Shown piece after piece: positions 8,417 through 16,509 of a stretch of 64,000 nucleotides of DNA. The stretch comes from Pseudorhodoplanes sinuspersici. Its GTDB lineage: Bacteria > Pseudomonadota > Alphaproteobacteria > Rhizobiales > Xanthobacteraceae. The stretch spans positions 4,830,501 through 4,894,500 of the forward strand of contig NZ_CP021112.1 in the NCBI RefSeq assembly GCF_002119765.1, given 5' to 3'. Each line of letters opens with the position of its first letter. Position 1 is the stretch's first letter. A program made the translations under genes and the position numbers. The notes under the pieces were generated by a model. It was not told the DNA's origin. It ran no database searches and saw only the letters and a program-made list of their open reading frames with translations.

Positions 8417-9459
8417 CAATTACCCGGTCCTCTTCCGCCTTCGATTGTCTGCGCGATCTGACAATCGGCATCATGATTTGCGAGCCGCAATCAGCCAACA
8501 TCGTGTACGCCAATGAGCAAGCCGAGAAGTGGTTCGGTCGTGGCCTTGTCGGGCAGTCCCTTCCTTCGGCCGTTGCCGCTGTCTCGCTCGACGATCTGAA
8601 AGCGCGCGTTGCGTCCAGCAAACGCTATTCGGTCGCAGGAGAAATCGCGCCCGCGACCGGCCGCCGGATCGCCTACCGGCTGTCAGCCAATGAGCGCAGC
8701 TTCGAGAACGGGACATTCATCGTCAGTGAAATCGAGAATATCTCGACACAGAAGGAGCAGGAATATCTGCTGCAATCCTATTCCGGCCTGATCGAACGCA
8801 AGAACCGCGAGATCGCGAAAGAGCAGGAACGGACCGAACGGCTGCTGATGAATGTCTTTCCGTTCAAGGTGCTTCAGGAATTCAAGGAATTCGGCACGAC
8901 CACTCCGTCATTCTATGACGAAGTGTCGGTCATGTTTCTGGACTTTGTCGGCTTTACACGTATGCCGGTCTCCAAAGACCCCAAACGGCTCATTTCCGAG
9001 TTGAACGAAATCTTCTCGACATTCGACCAGATCATCGAACATCACGCCTGCGAGCGCATCAAGACCATCGGCGATGCCTATCTCGCTGTCGCCAATATGC
9101 CGAGCGCCAATCCCGACCATGCGACCGATATCGCCACCGCGGCGATCAAGATCCTGCGCTATCTGGAGCGCCGCAATGCGCAGCACGATATCCAATGGAC
9201 CTGCCGTGTCGGCATCCATACGGGAAGCGTGGTCGGCTCTGTCGTGGGGGTCAGGAAATACATCTACGATGTATTCGGCGACGGCGTAAACACGGCGAGC
9301 CGGATGCAGAGCCTTTCGGAACCCATGAAAATCACTGTTTCGGAGCCAACCTGCAAACTGATCTGCAGCACGATTCCCTGCATGCCGAGAGGAGAGTTCG
9401 AGATCAAGGGCACCGACAAGATGAACGTCTATTTCATCGACACCGGCCTATCTGACTGA
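8413..9459 (+). CDS. PAS-linked class III adenylate cyclase
   Basis: A 348-residue soluble protein. Residues about 10-110 resemble a PAS domain, 115-150 form a charged helical linker (ERKNREIAKEQERTERLL), and 170-345 are a class III cyclase domain. All catalytic positions look intact: metal Asp D177 (FLDFVGF) and D221 (IGDAY), transition-state N293 and R297 (GVNTASRM). The base-selecting pair is K217 (ERIKTIGD) and D286 (YIYDVFGD), which is the adenylate rather than guanylate cyclase signature. The protein should make cAMP from ATP in the cytoplasm. It starts inside the stop of the truncated haemoglobin gene, implying translational coupling. No haem or FAD ligand can be assigned to the PAS domain by eye. 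Confidence 0.92.
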   Translation: MTITRSSSAFDCLRDLTIGIMICEPQSANIVYANEQAEKWFGRGLVGQSLPSAVAAVSLDDLKARVASSKRYSVAGEIAPATGRRIAYRLSANERSFENGTFIVSEIENISTQKEQEYLLQSYSGLIERKNREIAKEQERTERLLMNVFPFKVLQEFKEFGTTTPSFYDEVSVMFLDFVGFTRMPVSKDPKRLISELNEIFSTFDQIIEHHACERIKTIGDAYLAVANMPSANPDHATDIATAAIKILRYLERRNAQHDIQWTCRVGIHTGSVVGSVVGVRKYIYDVFGDGVNTASRMQSLSEPMKITVSEPTCKLICSTIPCMPRGEFEIKGTDKMNVYFIDTGLSD

Positions 9460-9521
9460 GCACAGTTGCGGGCACGACAACCACTGGCACAAAGCCGATT
9501 TTGCATTATGTTCCCCTTGTT

Positions 9522-9866
9522 ATGATCAAATCAGCATTGGACGCCCGCGTCGCAAAATTTCGTATCGGCCAAGTGGTGAAGCACCGGATTTTCCCATTCC
9601 GGGGTGTGGTTTTCGACATCGACCCGACATTCAGCAACACCGAGGAATGGTGGGAAGCGATCCCGGCCGAGGTCAGGCCCGATAAGGATCAACCCTTCTA
9701 TCACCTGTTCGCCGAGAACGAGGAGACGGAATACGTGGCCTATGTTTCCGAACAGAACCTGCTGGCCGACGATTCGGCGGAACCGATCCGTCATCCGCAG
9801 GTCGCCGAAACTTTCGTGAAGGACAAGAAAGGCGCCTATCGCCCGCGCGATCTTGTCGTCAACTGA
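9522..9866 (+). CDS. hspQ: Heat shock protein HspQ (YccV-like)
   Basis: A protein of about 114 residues of the HspQ/YccV family, with the core KFRIGQVVKHRIFPFRGVVFDIDP followed by a NTEEWWEAIP segment and YVAYVSEQNLL. In gammaproteobacteria HspQ binds hemimethylated DNA and promotes Lon-dependent proteolysis under heat stress. The start is given as ATG 9522; a TTG at 9501 is also possible and neither has a strong ribosome site. The gene ends at a bidirectional terminator shared with the convergent ialB-like gene. Confidence 0.87.
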   Translation: MIKSALDARVAKFRIGQVVKHRIFPFRGVVFDIDPTFSNTEEWWEAIPAEVRPDKDQPFYHLFAENEETEYVAYVSEQNLLADDSAEPIRHPQVAETFVKDKKGAYRPRDLVVN

Positions 9867-9893
9867 CCAGGCATTCTTTCGAACTGGATCAAA

Positions 9894-9926
9894 TAAAAAA
9901 AGCGCGCTGTACAGCGCGCCTTTTTG
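9894..9926. terminator. Bidirectional rho-independent terminator
   Basis: A perfect 18-bp palindrome GCGCGCTGTACAGCGCGC (9902-9919) is flanked by a run of A on the left and TTTTT on the right, so it can end transcripts from either side. It sits between the convergent hspQ and IalB-family genes. Confidence 0.85.
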
Positions 9927-9944
9927 GCATTCATTTGCTGAGAG

Positions 9945-10706
9945 CTATTGCGTCTTGCCCTGCTGCTGCTCAAGCTTCTGGCGCGCTTCCAGCGCCCGCT
10001 TCTGCAATTCGTCCTGCAGCTTCTTGTTCTTTTCTTCCAGTTCCTTCGGATCGGTCGGTGGACCGTCATAGGCCTTGGCGAAATCGCCGAGCGGCAGCGC
10101 CAGCGTCATGACGTTCTGCGCCATGTTGTAGGCCTGCACATAGAGATTCTGCCCCTTCTTCAGCTTGGCAATGATGTCGGCATTGGCTTCGAGCTGGGCG
10201 ATGCAGCCGCCATTGGCGCAGACAAGGAACGATCCCACAACAGCCGAGGGCTCGTCCTGGTCGACGACCACGCGCGTGCCGCGCGGCAACAGGACGCCTG
10301 GCGGCAACGTAACCTGAAGGACCTTCTTGGCTTCGCCATCCATCTCGATGATGACGGCAGCGACCACAGGCTGGCCCGATTCGAGACGGCCGTCCTTGCC
10401 GGTCTGGCACACCTGCTTGGCGCCCGCTTCCGGACCCTTGCCGCAGATCTTGGTCCAGTTGGAGTAAATCAGCGGCGGAATCGCCTGCTCGCCGCCCGCC
10501 TGGGGCGCTGCGGCCGGGGCGGGAGCGCCACCCTTCTGGGCCGGAGCCGATTTCTGGGCCGGAGCCTTCGGGGCGGCCTTCGGTGCTGCAGGCTGCTGCG
10601 CGAAGGCGCCAACAACACCGGCAGCCGATAGCGCGGCGACCGCGACAAACGTTGCGAGCGTCCGGGCCACCGGCCGGGCCGGCGCGGTCGCGAACCGATA
10701 AGTCAT
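9945..10706 (-). CDS. Invasion-associated locus B (IalB) family protein
   Basis: A secreted protein of 253 residues. It has a signal peptide of about 37 residues ending near VVGAFAQQ, a Pro/Ala-rich linker (38-75), an IalB-like beta-rich domain (about 77-215) with WTKICGKG, the cysteine pair VCANGGC, and a charged C-terminal coiled-coil tail (220-253). IalB-like proteins are periplasmic or outer-membrane associated in alphaproteobacteria; in Bartonella one promotes erythrocyte invasion, while in free-living relatives the role is unknown. The start is ATG 10706, which gives the signal peptide directly. It is divergent from the YejA-like gene across 264 bp. Confidence 0.86.
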   Translation of the reverse strand: MTYRFATAPARPVARTLATFVAVAALSAAGVVGAFAQQPAAPKAAPKAPAQKSAPAQKGGAPAPAAAPQAGGEQAIPPLIYSNWTKICGKGPEAGAKQVCQTGKDGRLESGQPVVAAVIIEMDGEAKKVLQVTLPPGVLLPRGTRVVVDQDEPSAVVGSFLVCANGGCIAQLEANADIIAKLKKGQNLYVQAYNMAQNVMTLALPLGDFAKAYDGPPTDPKELEEKNKKLQDELQKRALEARQKLEQQQGKTQ

Positions 10707-10970
10707 ATCTCTACATATCCTCGTTAGCGCCGCTGAACGGCGGTGAGCCCACAGGCCGCCTGCCGCTGTCTCAATGCCAAAAGAGGCGACAGCGTGACGC
10801 CGGGTGCCGCCTGATACCCGAAATCGCCAGCACAATAAAGCACGATGCCCAAAAATGCTGGCATGCGACCGGCCGCCGCCGCGCCGGAACCTTATTTGGA
10901 CCTCATGTGAACGGCTGGCGGCGGGCCGGACTATGTGAGAATTTTTGTAATCTGCGAATCGGACCGCATC

Positions 10971-12821
10971 GTGATCGCGTTGGACGTCCTCCGCCGGAAT
11001 CTTGAACGCAGCCGCCTGCGCCGATGGCGCGCGCTCGCTGTCTGGATGATTGCCTTTGGATCCGCAATCGGATGCCAAGCTGCGAATGCCGAACCGCAGC
11101 ACGCCATCGCCATGCATGGCGCTCCGGCGATGCCGCGCGATTTTTCCGCGATGCCGTATGTGAATCCCGACGCGCCGAAAGGCGGACGTATTGTCCACGG
11201 TGTACTCGGCACTTTCGACAGCCTTAACCCGATGATCGTGAAGGGCCTTTCGATCCCGCAAATCCGCGGCTATGTGATCGAGGGCCTCATGGCGCGTGGC
11301 TACAACGAACCGTTCACGCTTTACGGTCTGGTCGCCGAAACCATCGAGACCGACGACAAGCGCAGTTTCATCACCTTCAACCTCAATCCGAAGGCCCGCT
11401 TCTCCGACGGTCACCCCGTGACGCCAGACGATGTTGTGTTTTCGTGGCAATTGCTGCGCGACAAGGGCCGTCCCAATTACCGCACCTATTATTCGAAAGT
11501 GTCGCGCGTCGATATCACTGGCCCGCATTCGGTTCGTTTCGATCTGTCCGGCAGCGAAGACCGCGAATTGCCGCTCATTCTCGGGCTGATGCCGGTGCTA
11601 CCGAAACATGCGATCGACGTCGACCGGTTTGAAGACACGACATTCACGCCGCCGATCGGCAGCGGTCCCTATATCGTCAAGACTGTCGATCCCGGCCGCA
11701 GCGTCACGCTGGTCCGCAATCCCGATTACTGGGGCGCGAAGCTGCCGATCAATCGCGGCCTGTGGAATGTCGACGAGATCAAGGCCGATTTCTATCGCGA
11801 CGACAATTCATATTTCGAGGCGTTCAAAAAAGGTCTCTACGATATGCGTGCGGAGACCGATCCGACCCGCTGGCAAACCGGATATGACACGCCCGCCTAC
11901 CGCGCCGGCCGTTACGTCAAGGAGGCGTTCCACGATGGCCTTCCGAAGGGCATGAATGCCCTTGTCTTCAACACGCGGCGCCCGGTCTTTGCCGATATTC
12001 GCGTGCGCGAAGCAATCGCGATGCTGTTCGACTTCGAGTGGATTAACAAGAACTTCTTTTTCAACCTTCAGAAACGTACCGGAAGTTATTTCGAAGGCTC
12101 GGAATTGTCGTCCCTGGGCCGCCCGGCCGATGAGCGCGAACGGGACTGGCTGAAGAGCTATCCCGGTGCCGTCCGTGACGATGTCCTTGAGGGCCGCTAC
12201 ATGCCGCCCAAGACCAACGGGTCCGGCCGCGACCGCGAAGTGCTCAAAAATGCACTGACGCTGTTTGAAGAGGCCGGTTACGAACTTGACGGGACTGTTC
12301 TGCGCAAGCGCGATACCGGCCAGGCGCTGACATTCGAAATCCTCGTCACCAGCCGCGATCATGAGCGGTTGGCTCTCGCTTTCGCGCGCGATCTCAAGCG
12401 CGCCGGCATCACCGTGCAGATCCGCACTGTCGATGCCGTGCAGTTCGACCGGCGCCGCCTGACCTACGATTTCGACATGATCCCCTATCGCTGGGATGAA
12501 TCGCTGTCGCCCGGCAATGAACAAAGCTTCTACTGGGGCTCCGCCGCCGCCGATATCGACGGCACACGCAATTACATGGGTGTGAAGAGTCCCGCCATCG
12601 ATGCGATGATCGCGCATCTGCTGCAGGCCCGCGAAAGAGACCATTTCGTTTCCGCGGTCCGGGCCCTCGACCGAATCCTGATTTCGGGCTTCTATGTCGT
12701 CCCCCTGTTCCACCTGCCCGATCAATGGGTGGCCCGATGGACCAGGATCGAACATCCAAAGACAACGCCGCTCTTCGGCTATCTGCCGGAGGCGTGGTGG
12801 CACAACCCGGGAGCTCGATGA
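10971..12821 (+). CDS. Extracellular solute-binding protein family 5 (YejA-like)
   Basis: A periplasmic binding protein of about 616 residues of the oligopeptide/nickel (SBP family 5) class. An N-terminal signal peptide ends near GCQAANAEP. The region MHGAPAMPRDF, PYVNPDAPKGG and GTFDSLNPMIVKG is characteristic of YejA relatives that serve YejBEF-type transporters (microcin C-like or oligopeptide uptake). The core follows family order, for example RFSDGHPVTPDDVVFSW and IGSGPYIV. The start is GTG 10971 (GGA seven bases upstream) or GTG 10935. No permease or ATPase genes follow. Instead its stop overlaps the start of a degenerate acyl-CoA ligase homologue, an unusual pairing. Confidence 0.85.
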   Translation: MIALDVLRRNLERSRLRRWRALAVWMIAFGSAIGCQAANAEPQHAIAMHGAPAMPRDFSAMPYVNPDAPKGGRIVHGVLGTFDSLNPMIVKGLSIPQIRGYVIEGLMARGYNEPFTLYGLVAETIETDDKRSFITFNLNPKARFSDGHPVTPDDVVFSWQLLRDKGRPNYRTYYSKVSRVDITGPHSVRFDLSGSEDRELPLILGLMPVLPKHAIDVDRFEDTTFTPPIGSGPYIVKTVDPGRSVTLVRNPDYWGAKLPINRGLWNVDEIKADFYRDDNSYFEAFKKGLYDMRAETDPTRWQTGYDTPAYRAGRYVKEAFHDGLPKGMNALVFNTRRPVFADIRVREAIAMLFDFEWINKNFFFNLQKRTGSYFEGSELSSLGRPADERERDWLKSYPGAVRDDVLEGRYMPPKTNGSGRDREVLKNALTLFEEAGYELDGTVLRKRDTGQALTFEILVTSRDHERLALAFARDLKRAGITVQIRTVDAVQFDRRRLTYDFDMIPYRWDESLSPGNEQSFYWGSAAADIDGTRNYMGVKSPAIDAMIAHLLQARERDHFVSAVRALDRILISGFYVVPLFHLPDQWVARWTRIEHPKTTPLFGYLPEAWWHNPGAR

Positions 12822-14347
12822 TGCACGCTCCGATTTCGATGGCGGGGCGCAGTGTACGAAGCGCTGCAACAACCATCGATTCCCTCTTCCGTGCCAATGC
12901 GGCCCGCAGGCCTGACGCGGATGCCGTCATCGATTCACCTGACCGGGAACGCGTCATCGGACAACCGCCGCGCCATTTGACTTATGCGCAAGCCGATCGC
13001 GCGGTTGAGGCGATTGCCACAAGGTTGCGCCAGATCGGCTTGCCGGCCGGAACGGTTGTTGGCCTGCAGATGCCGAACATCGTTGAAAGCGTCCTCACGC
13101 TTCTGGCGATCACCCGTGCCGGCATGGTGCCGGCCCCACTGCCGCTGTTGTGGCGGCGGGCAGATTGCGTCGCGGCATTGTCGCGCGCCGGTGCGCGAGC
13201 CATCATCACCTATGGGCATGTCGATGACATGGATCACGCGCAACTCGCGCTGGGTATCGCAGCCGAGCTGTTCCCCATCCGGGTGGTCTGCGGCTTTGGC
13301 TGCGGCCGTGTTGATGGCATCGTGCCATTCGACGATTGCCTGAGCGCCGATATCGAATCCACGCATGAGCTGGATGTGTCGCTCAGCGAGTCTTCGCCCG
13401 CCGCCGCCATCACTTTCGACATGACGGCGGACGGTCCCGTTGCGGTGCTGCGCGATCATGCGCAATTGCTGGCAGGCGGCGTGCTGGTGCAGCATCGCGC
13501 CACGATCCAACCTCGCGCCGCCATCGTCTCGACGATCCCGGCAACATCATTCGCGGGCTTGGCGACATCTTTCGTGCCGTGGCTCCTCTGCACCGGCACA
13601 TTGATCCTGCATCATCCGTTCGATCCCGATGCGCTCGCAAGGCAGATCGCAGAGCATGACGGCAACATCCTGGTGGTTCCCGACGCGCTTCTGTTGCCAC
13701 TGACGCAATCTGAAACGCTCGACACAACGCGCTCGCTCAAAAGCATTATCGCGCTCTGGCGTTCGCCGGATCGTGTTGCCGCGTCATCACAATGGCCGGC
13801 CGATGCGCCAAATCTCGTCGATGTAGCTGCGTTTGGAGAAGCAGGGCTTTTGGCGTCAGTGCGGGCGGCGAATGGACGCGCTGCACCGTGGCCGACTGGC
13901 AATATCGTTGTCGCCGAGAATGGACACGACATAACACTCGGCAGGGTTGCACAAACGGTGACAGGAACGCTCGGCCTCGGTGGCCTCCTCGCGGCATCCC
14001 CGCTTCGCCTTTATGATCCAGAACCAACGGAAGCACCCGACACCGGGGCTGATCTCGTCGATACCGGTTATTCCTGCCGTCTGACGCCAAACGACGAAAC
14101 GCTCGTCATCACAGCCTCACCGGTCGGCCTCGTTAATGTCGGCGGTTACCGCTTTGCGATGCACGACCTCCAGTTGCACGTGCGTGATATCGACGACAAT
14201 GGCGTCATCGCCGCCTTTCCTCATGCACTAACGGGCTATCGGCTCGCAGGACATGCAACAAATTCTGAGGTCGTGCGCGCAAAACTTGAAGAGAGCGGAT
14301 CGAACCCGCTGATCAGCCACGCATTTCACGATCGTTTACCGTCCTGA
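12818..14347 (+). CDS. Degenerate AMP-binding (ANL superfamily) protein, probable pseudoenzyme
   Basis: A protein of 509 residues that follows the acyl-CoA ligase fold: LTYAQADRAVEAIA, VVGLQMPNIVESVLTLLAI and AGMVPAPLPLLWR in the N-terminal half are plain ANL sequences. Key motifs are eroded. The P-loop (usually SGTTGxPK) reads TADGPVAVLR at about residues 204-213, the YGxTE motif is reduced to AFGEAG, and the C-terminal PKTxxGK lysine is absent. Loss of the catalytic lysine and P-loop makes adenylation unlikely. The start ATG 12818 overlaps the stop of the binding-protein gene (ATGA) and has GGGAG upstream. A sensor, scaffold or regulatory role is possible but unproven. Confidence 0.82.
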   Translation: MMHAPISMAGRSVRSAATTIDSLFRANAARRPDADAVIDSPDRERVIGQPPRHLTYAQADRAVEAIATRLRQIGLPAGTVVGLQMPNIVESVLTLLAITRAGMVPAPLPLLWRRADCVAALSRAGARAIITYGHVDDMDHAQLALGIAAELFPIRVVCGFGCGRVDGIVPFDDCLSADIESTHELDVSLSESSPAAAITFDMTADGPVAVLRDHAQLLAGGVLVQHRATIQPRAAIVSTIPATSFAGLATSFVPWLLCTGTLILHHPFDPDALARQIAEHDGNILVVPDALLLPLTQSETLDTTRSLKSIIALWRSPDRVAASSQWPADAPNLVDVAAFGEAGLLASVRAANGRAAPWPTGNIVVAENGHDITLGRVAQTVTGTLGLGGLLAASPLRLYDPEPTEAPDTGADLVDTGYSCRLTPNDETLVITASPVGLVNVGGYRFAMHDLQLHVRDIDDNGVIAAFPHALTGYRLAGHATNSEVVRAKLEESGSNPLISHAFHDRLPS

Positions 14348-14437
14348 CGTTAAGGGAGTTTCCGAAGTCGCGTTGACGGCGTGTTAAATCGCGAAGCGCT
14401 ATCCATTCCGTGTGATTGAAATACGGGATGAGCGTTG

Positions 14438-15694
14438 ATGTCGCTGCAGGGACCAATCGTTGTCGTGGCGGAGAAAAGGTCCTCCAAGCTGCTCGAGGCG
14501 ATATCGATCGCTGGCGCCTTCCCTGTCATTGAAGCGTCCTGTGAAGATGCAGCCGCGGCGATTGCTGCAGCCGATCCAACCGCCATCATTCTCGCCGATA
14601 GCCGCGCCGCCACCGATCCCGCGCTCGCCGAATGCCTGTCGCGCGACATCACCCGCAAGAGCCCGATTGTTCCCGTTGTCGCCTGTGCGGGTCCCGAAGA
14701 TACACTTTCATATCGTGAAGCCCTGATGATCGGACGGGAAGCGACACCCGCGGCTGTGACCGCGCGCGTTGCCTCGGTGCTGCGCGTTCGCACGCTGCAT
14801 GCAAGCGTGTTGCGCCGGGCCGAAGCGGCTCAGGCCGCTGGAAAGACCGTACCGACGACGTCGACCAGCGATCCCATTGAAGATGCCACGGTTATCCTTG
14901 CCGGGCGCGGGCGCACCTATCCGGAGCTTTCGGTCGGCATCGGTGAACATACCGGTCTGATCGGCGTCCTCACCATCGAAGCCGCAGCCCGCTTTCTGAA
15001 GACGCGCGATGCCGACGGCCTCGTGATCGGCGATGGCTTCCGCCCGCAAAGCGTCGAAGCCATTCTGACCATCGTGGCCGAAGACTCGCGCTTTCGCGAT
15101 CTGCCAATCGGCGTCATCGGCCATCAATTGTCGATCGACGAACGTGAATTGCCGCATCTGGTTTTCGCCGACGATCCACGGAGCCTCGTCACCAAGATCT
15201 TGCCGCTCGTCCGTCTGCATGCCTTCGAACGGAGACTGCGCCGGACGCTGCAAAATTTCGATCAGGACGGCGTTGTCGATCCGGCGACAGGCCTCCTTCA
15301 TCAGGCGGCCTTCATCGCCGAACTCGATCGCGTCATACGCGATGCAGACCAGCACTCATCAGGACTGTCGCTTGCCCGCTTCACCTTCGACGCCAGTTTC
15401 GACAATCGCGCGATCAATGATGCCGCGCGCATGATCGGCAAGCTCAAGCGGACCGCCGATTTTGGCTGCCGCGACGATGACGGAACAATTCTCCTGGCCT
15501 TTGCCGAGACCGACATGCGCCGCGCCCAGGCGGTGACGCGCCGGTTCACCAACGTGCTCAAGCACACAATGCTGCTGCCGGAAAACCCGCGCGCACCGGC
15601 GACACCGCGCGTCATCCTCACCCGCCGCAAGCCGGCCGATACGGTGGCGAGCCTACTCTCCCGCGTGACGATCCCGGCAGTTGCGGCGGAATAG
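14438..15694 (+). CDS. REC-REC-degenerate GGDEF protein (PleD/PopA-like architecture)
   Basis: A 418-residue cytoplasmic protein. Residues about 5-115 and 147-262 look like two receiver domains (IILADSRAA and DGLVIGDGF fall where phospho-acceptor strands are expected), and 280-400 resemble a GGDEF domain (DPATGLLHQAAF is the usual entry motif). The active-site loop GG(D/E)EF aligns with RDDDGT, so diguanylate cyclase activity is very unlikely. The layout recalls PleD and the inactive Caulobacter PopA, which works as a c-di-GMP effector in cell-cycle control. That similarity is architectural only. The start is ATG 14438; a TTG immediately before it is also open. It lies 90 bp downstream of the ANL-like gene. 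Confidence 0.82.
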   Translation: MSLQGPIVVVAEKRSSKLLEAISIAGAFPVIEASCEDAAAAIAAADPTAIILADSRAATDPALAECLSRDITRKSPIVPVVACAGPEDTLSYREALMIGREATPAAVTARVASVLRVRTLHASVLRRAEAAQAAGKTVPTTSTSDPIEDATVILAGRGRTYPELSVGIGEHTGLIGVLTIEAAARFLKTRDADGLVIGDGFRPQSVEAILTIVAEDSRFRDLPIGVIGHQLSIDERELPHLVFADDPRSLVTKILPLVRLHAFERRLRRTLQNFDQDGVVDPATGLLHQAAFIAELDRVIRDADQHSSGLSLARFTFDASFDNRAINDAARMIGKLKRTADFGCRDDDGTILLAFAETDMRRAQAVTRRFTNVLKHTMLLPENPRAPATPRVILTRRKPADTVASLLSRVTIPAVAAE

Positions 15695-15730
15695 CGGCAG
15701 GCCTACATGGTGCGGACAGGAGATGTCCGC

Positions 15731-16399
15731 ATGACCAGCACCAAGACCCCCGTTCGTATCGACGTCGTTTCCGATGTCGTCTGCCCATGGTGCTTTATTG
15801 GCAAGCGCCGGCTTGAACAGGCCATCGCCCTCAATCCCGACATTCCGGTCGAGGTGCACTACCACCCCTTCTTCCTGAATGACTGGATTCCGGCGGAAGG
15901 CATTTCCCGCGAGCAATATCTGACGACGAAATTCGGCTCGCCTGAGCGCTACAAGGACATTGCCCAGCGTGTCTCAGCCGCTGCCGCCGAGGACGGCCTC
16001 GTCTACGCCATCGACAAGGTGAGCCGCCAGCCCAACACGACCGATAGCCACCGCCTGATCCACTGGGCTGCACTCGAAGGCAAAGCCCCCGAGATGAAGC
16101 AGCGGCTGATGGAGCTTTATTTCTCCGAAGGCGCCGACCTCTCCGACAAGGCGGTGCTGGTGAAGGCGGCGGCCGATATCGGGCTCGATGCCGATGCCGT
16201 CGCAAAGAAGCTGGACGGTAACGAGGACCTCGATGCCGTGTCGCAGCGTGTCGAGGCGGCCAAGTCCGCGGGCATTCAGGGCGTGCCGTTCTTCATCGTC
16301 GATAACGCCTTTGCCCTGTCGGGCGCACAGGCCCCCGATCAACTCGCCGCCGTGATCCAGCGCGCAGCGAACGAGAGGGCGCAGAAGGCGGCGGGTTAA
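15731..16399 (+). CDS. DsbA family oxidoreductase (FrnE-like)
   Basis: A protein of 222 residues with a thioredoxin fold and helical insertion. The CPWC active site is in SDVVCPWCFIGKRRLEQA near residues 20-35, and the cis-proline segment is GIQGVPFFIVDN near residue 185. The C-terminal LSGAQAPDQL is typical of the FrnE/DsbA-like family. No signal peptide is visible, so it is probably a cytoplasmic thiol-disulfide oxidoreductase, unlike periplasmic DsbA. The start ATG 15731 is preferred because GGAGA lies nine bases upstream; an earlier GTG/ATG in frame would add eight residues. Confidence 0.9.
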   Translation: MTSTKTPVRIDVVSDVVCPWCFIGKRRLEQAIALNPDIPVEVHYHPFFLNDWIPAEGISREQYLTTKFGSPERYKDIAQRVSAAAAEDGLVYAIDKVSRQPNTTDSHRLIHWAALEGKAPEMKQRLMELYFSEGADLSDKAVLVKAAADIGLDADAVAKKLDGNEDLDAVSQRVEAAKSAGIQGVPFFIVDNAFALSGAQAPDQLAAVIQRAANERAQKAAG

Positions 16400-16419
16400 A
16401 TCGCGGCCGCTCCACAAAC

Positions 16420-16492
16420 TCCGTTCATTCCCGCGCAAGCGGGAATCCAGACCTTCAAGCGCTGGGTCCCCGCTTTCGCGGGGACGAACGGA
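16420..16492. repeat. Palindromic intergenic repeat, two-hairpin type
   Basis: Outer arms TCCGTTC (16420-16426) and GAACGGA (16486-16492) enclose two inner hairpins: ATTCCCGC...GCGGGAAT and GTCCCCGC...GCGGGGAC. It occupies the short spacer between the convergent dsbA-like and mfd genes. The form resembles dispersed palindromes common in alphaproteobacteria and may also act as a terminator for one or both genes. Confidence 0.7.
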
Positions 16493-16509
16493 TGAATAAT
16501 CGAGTCGCC

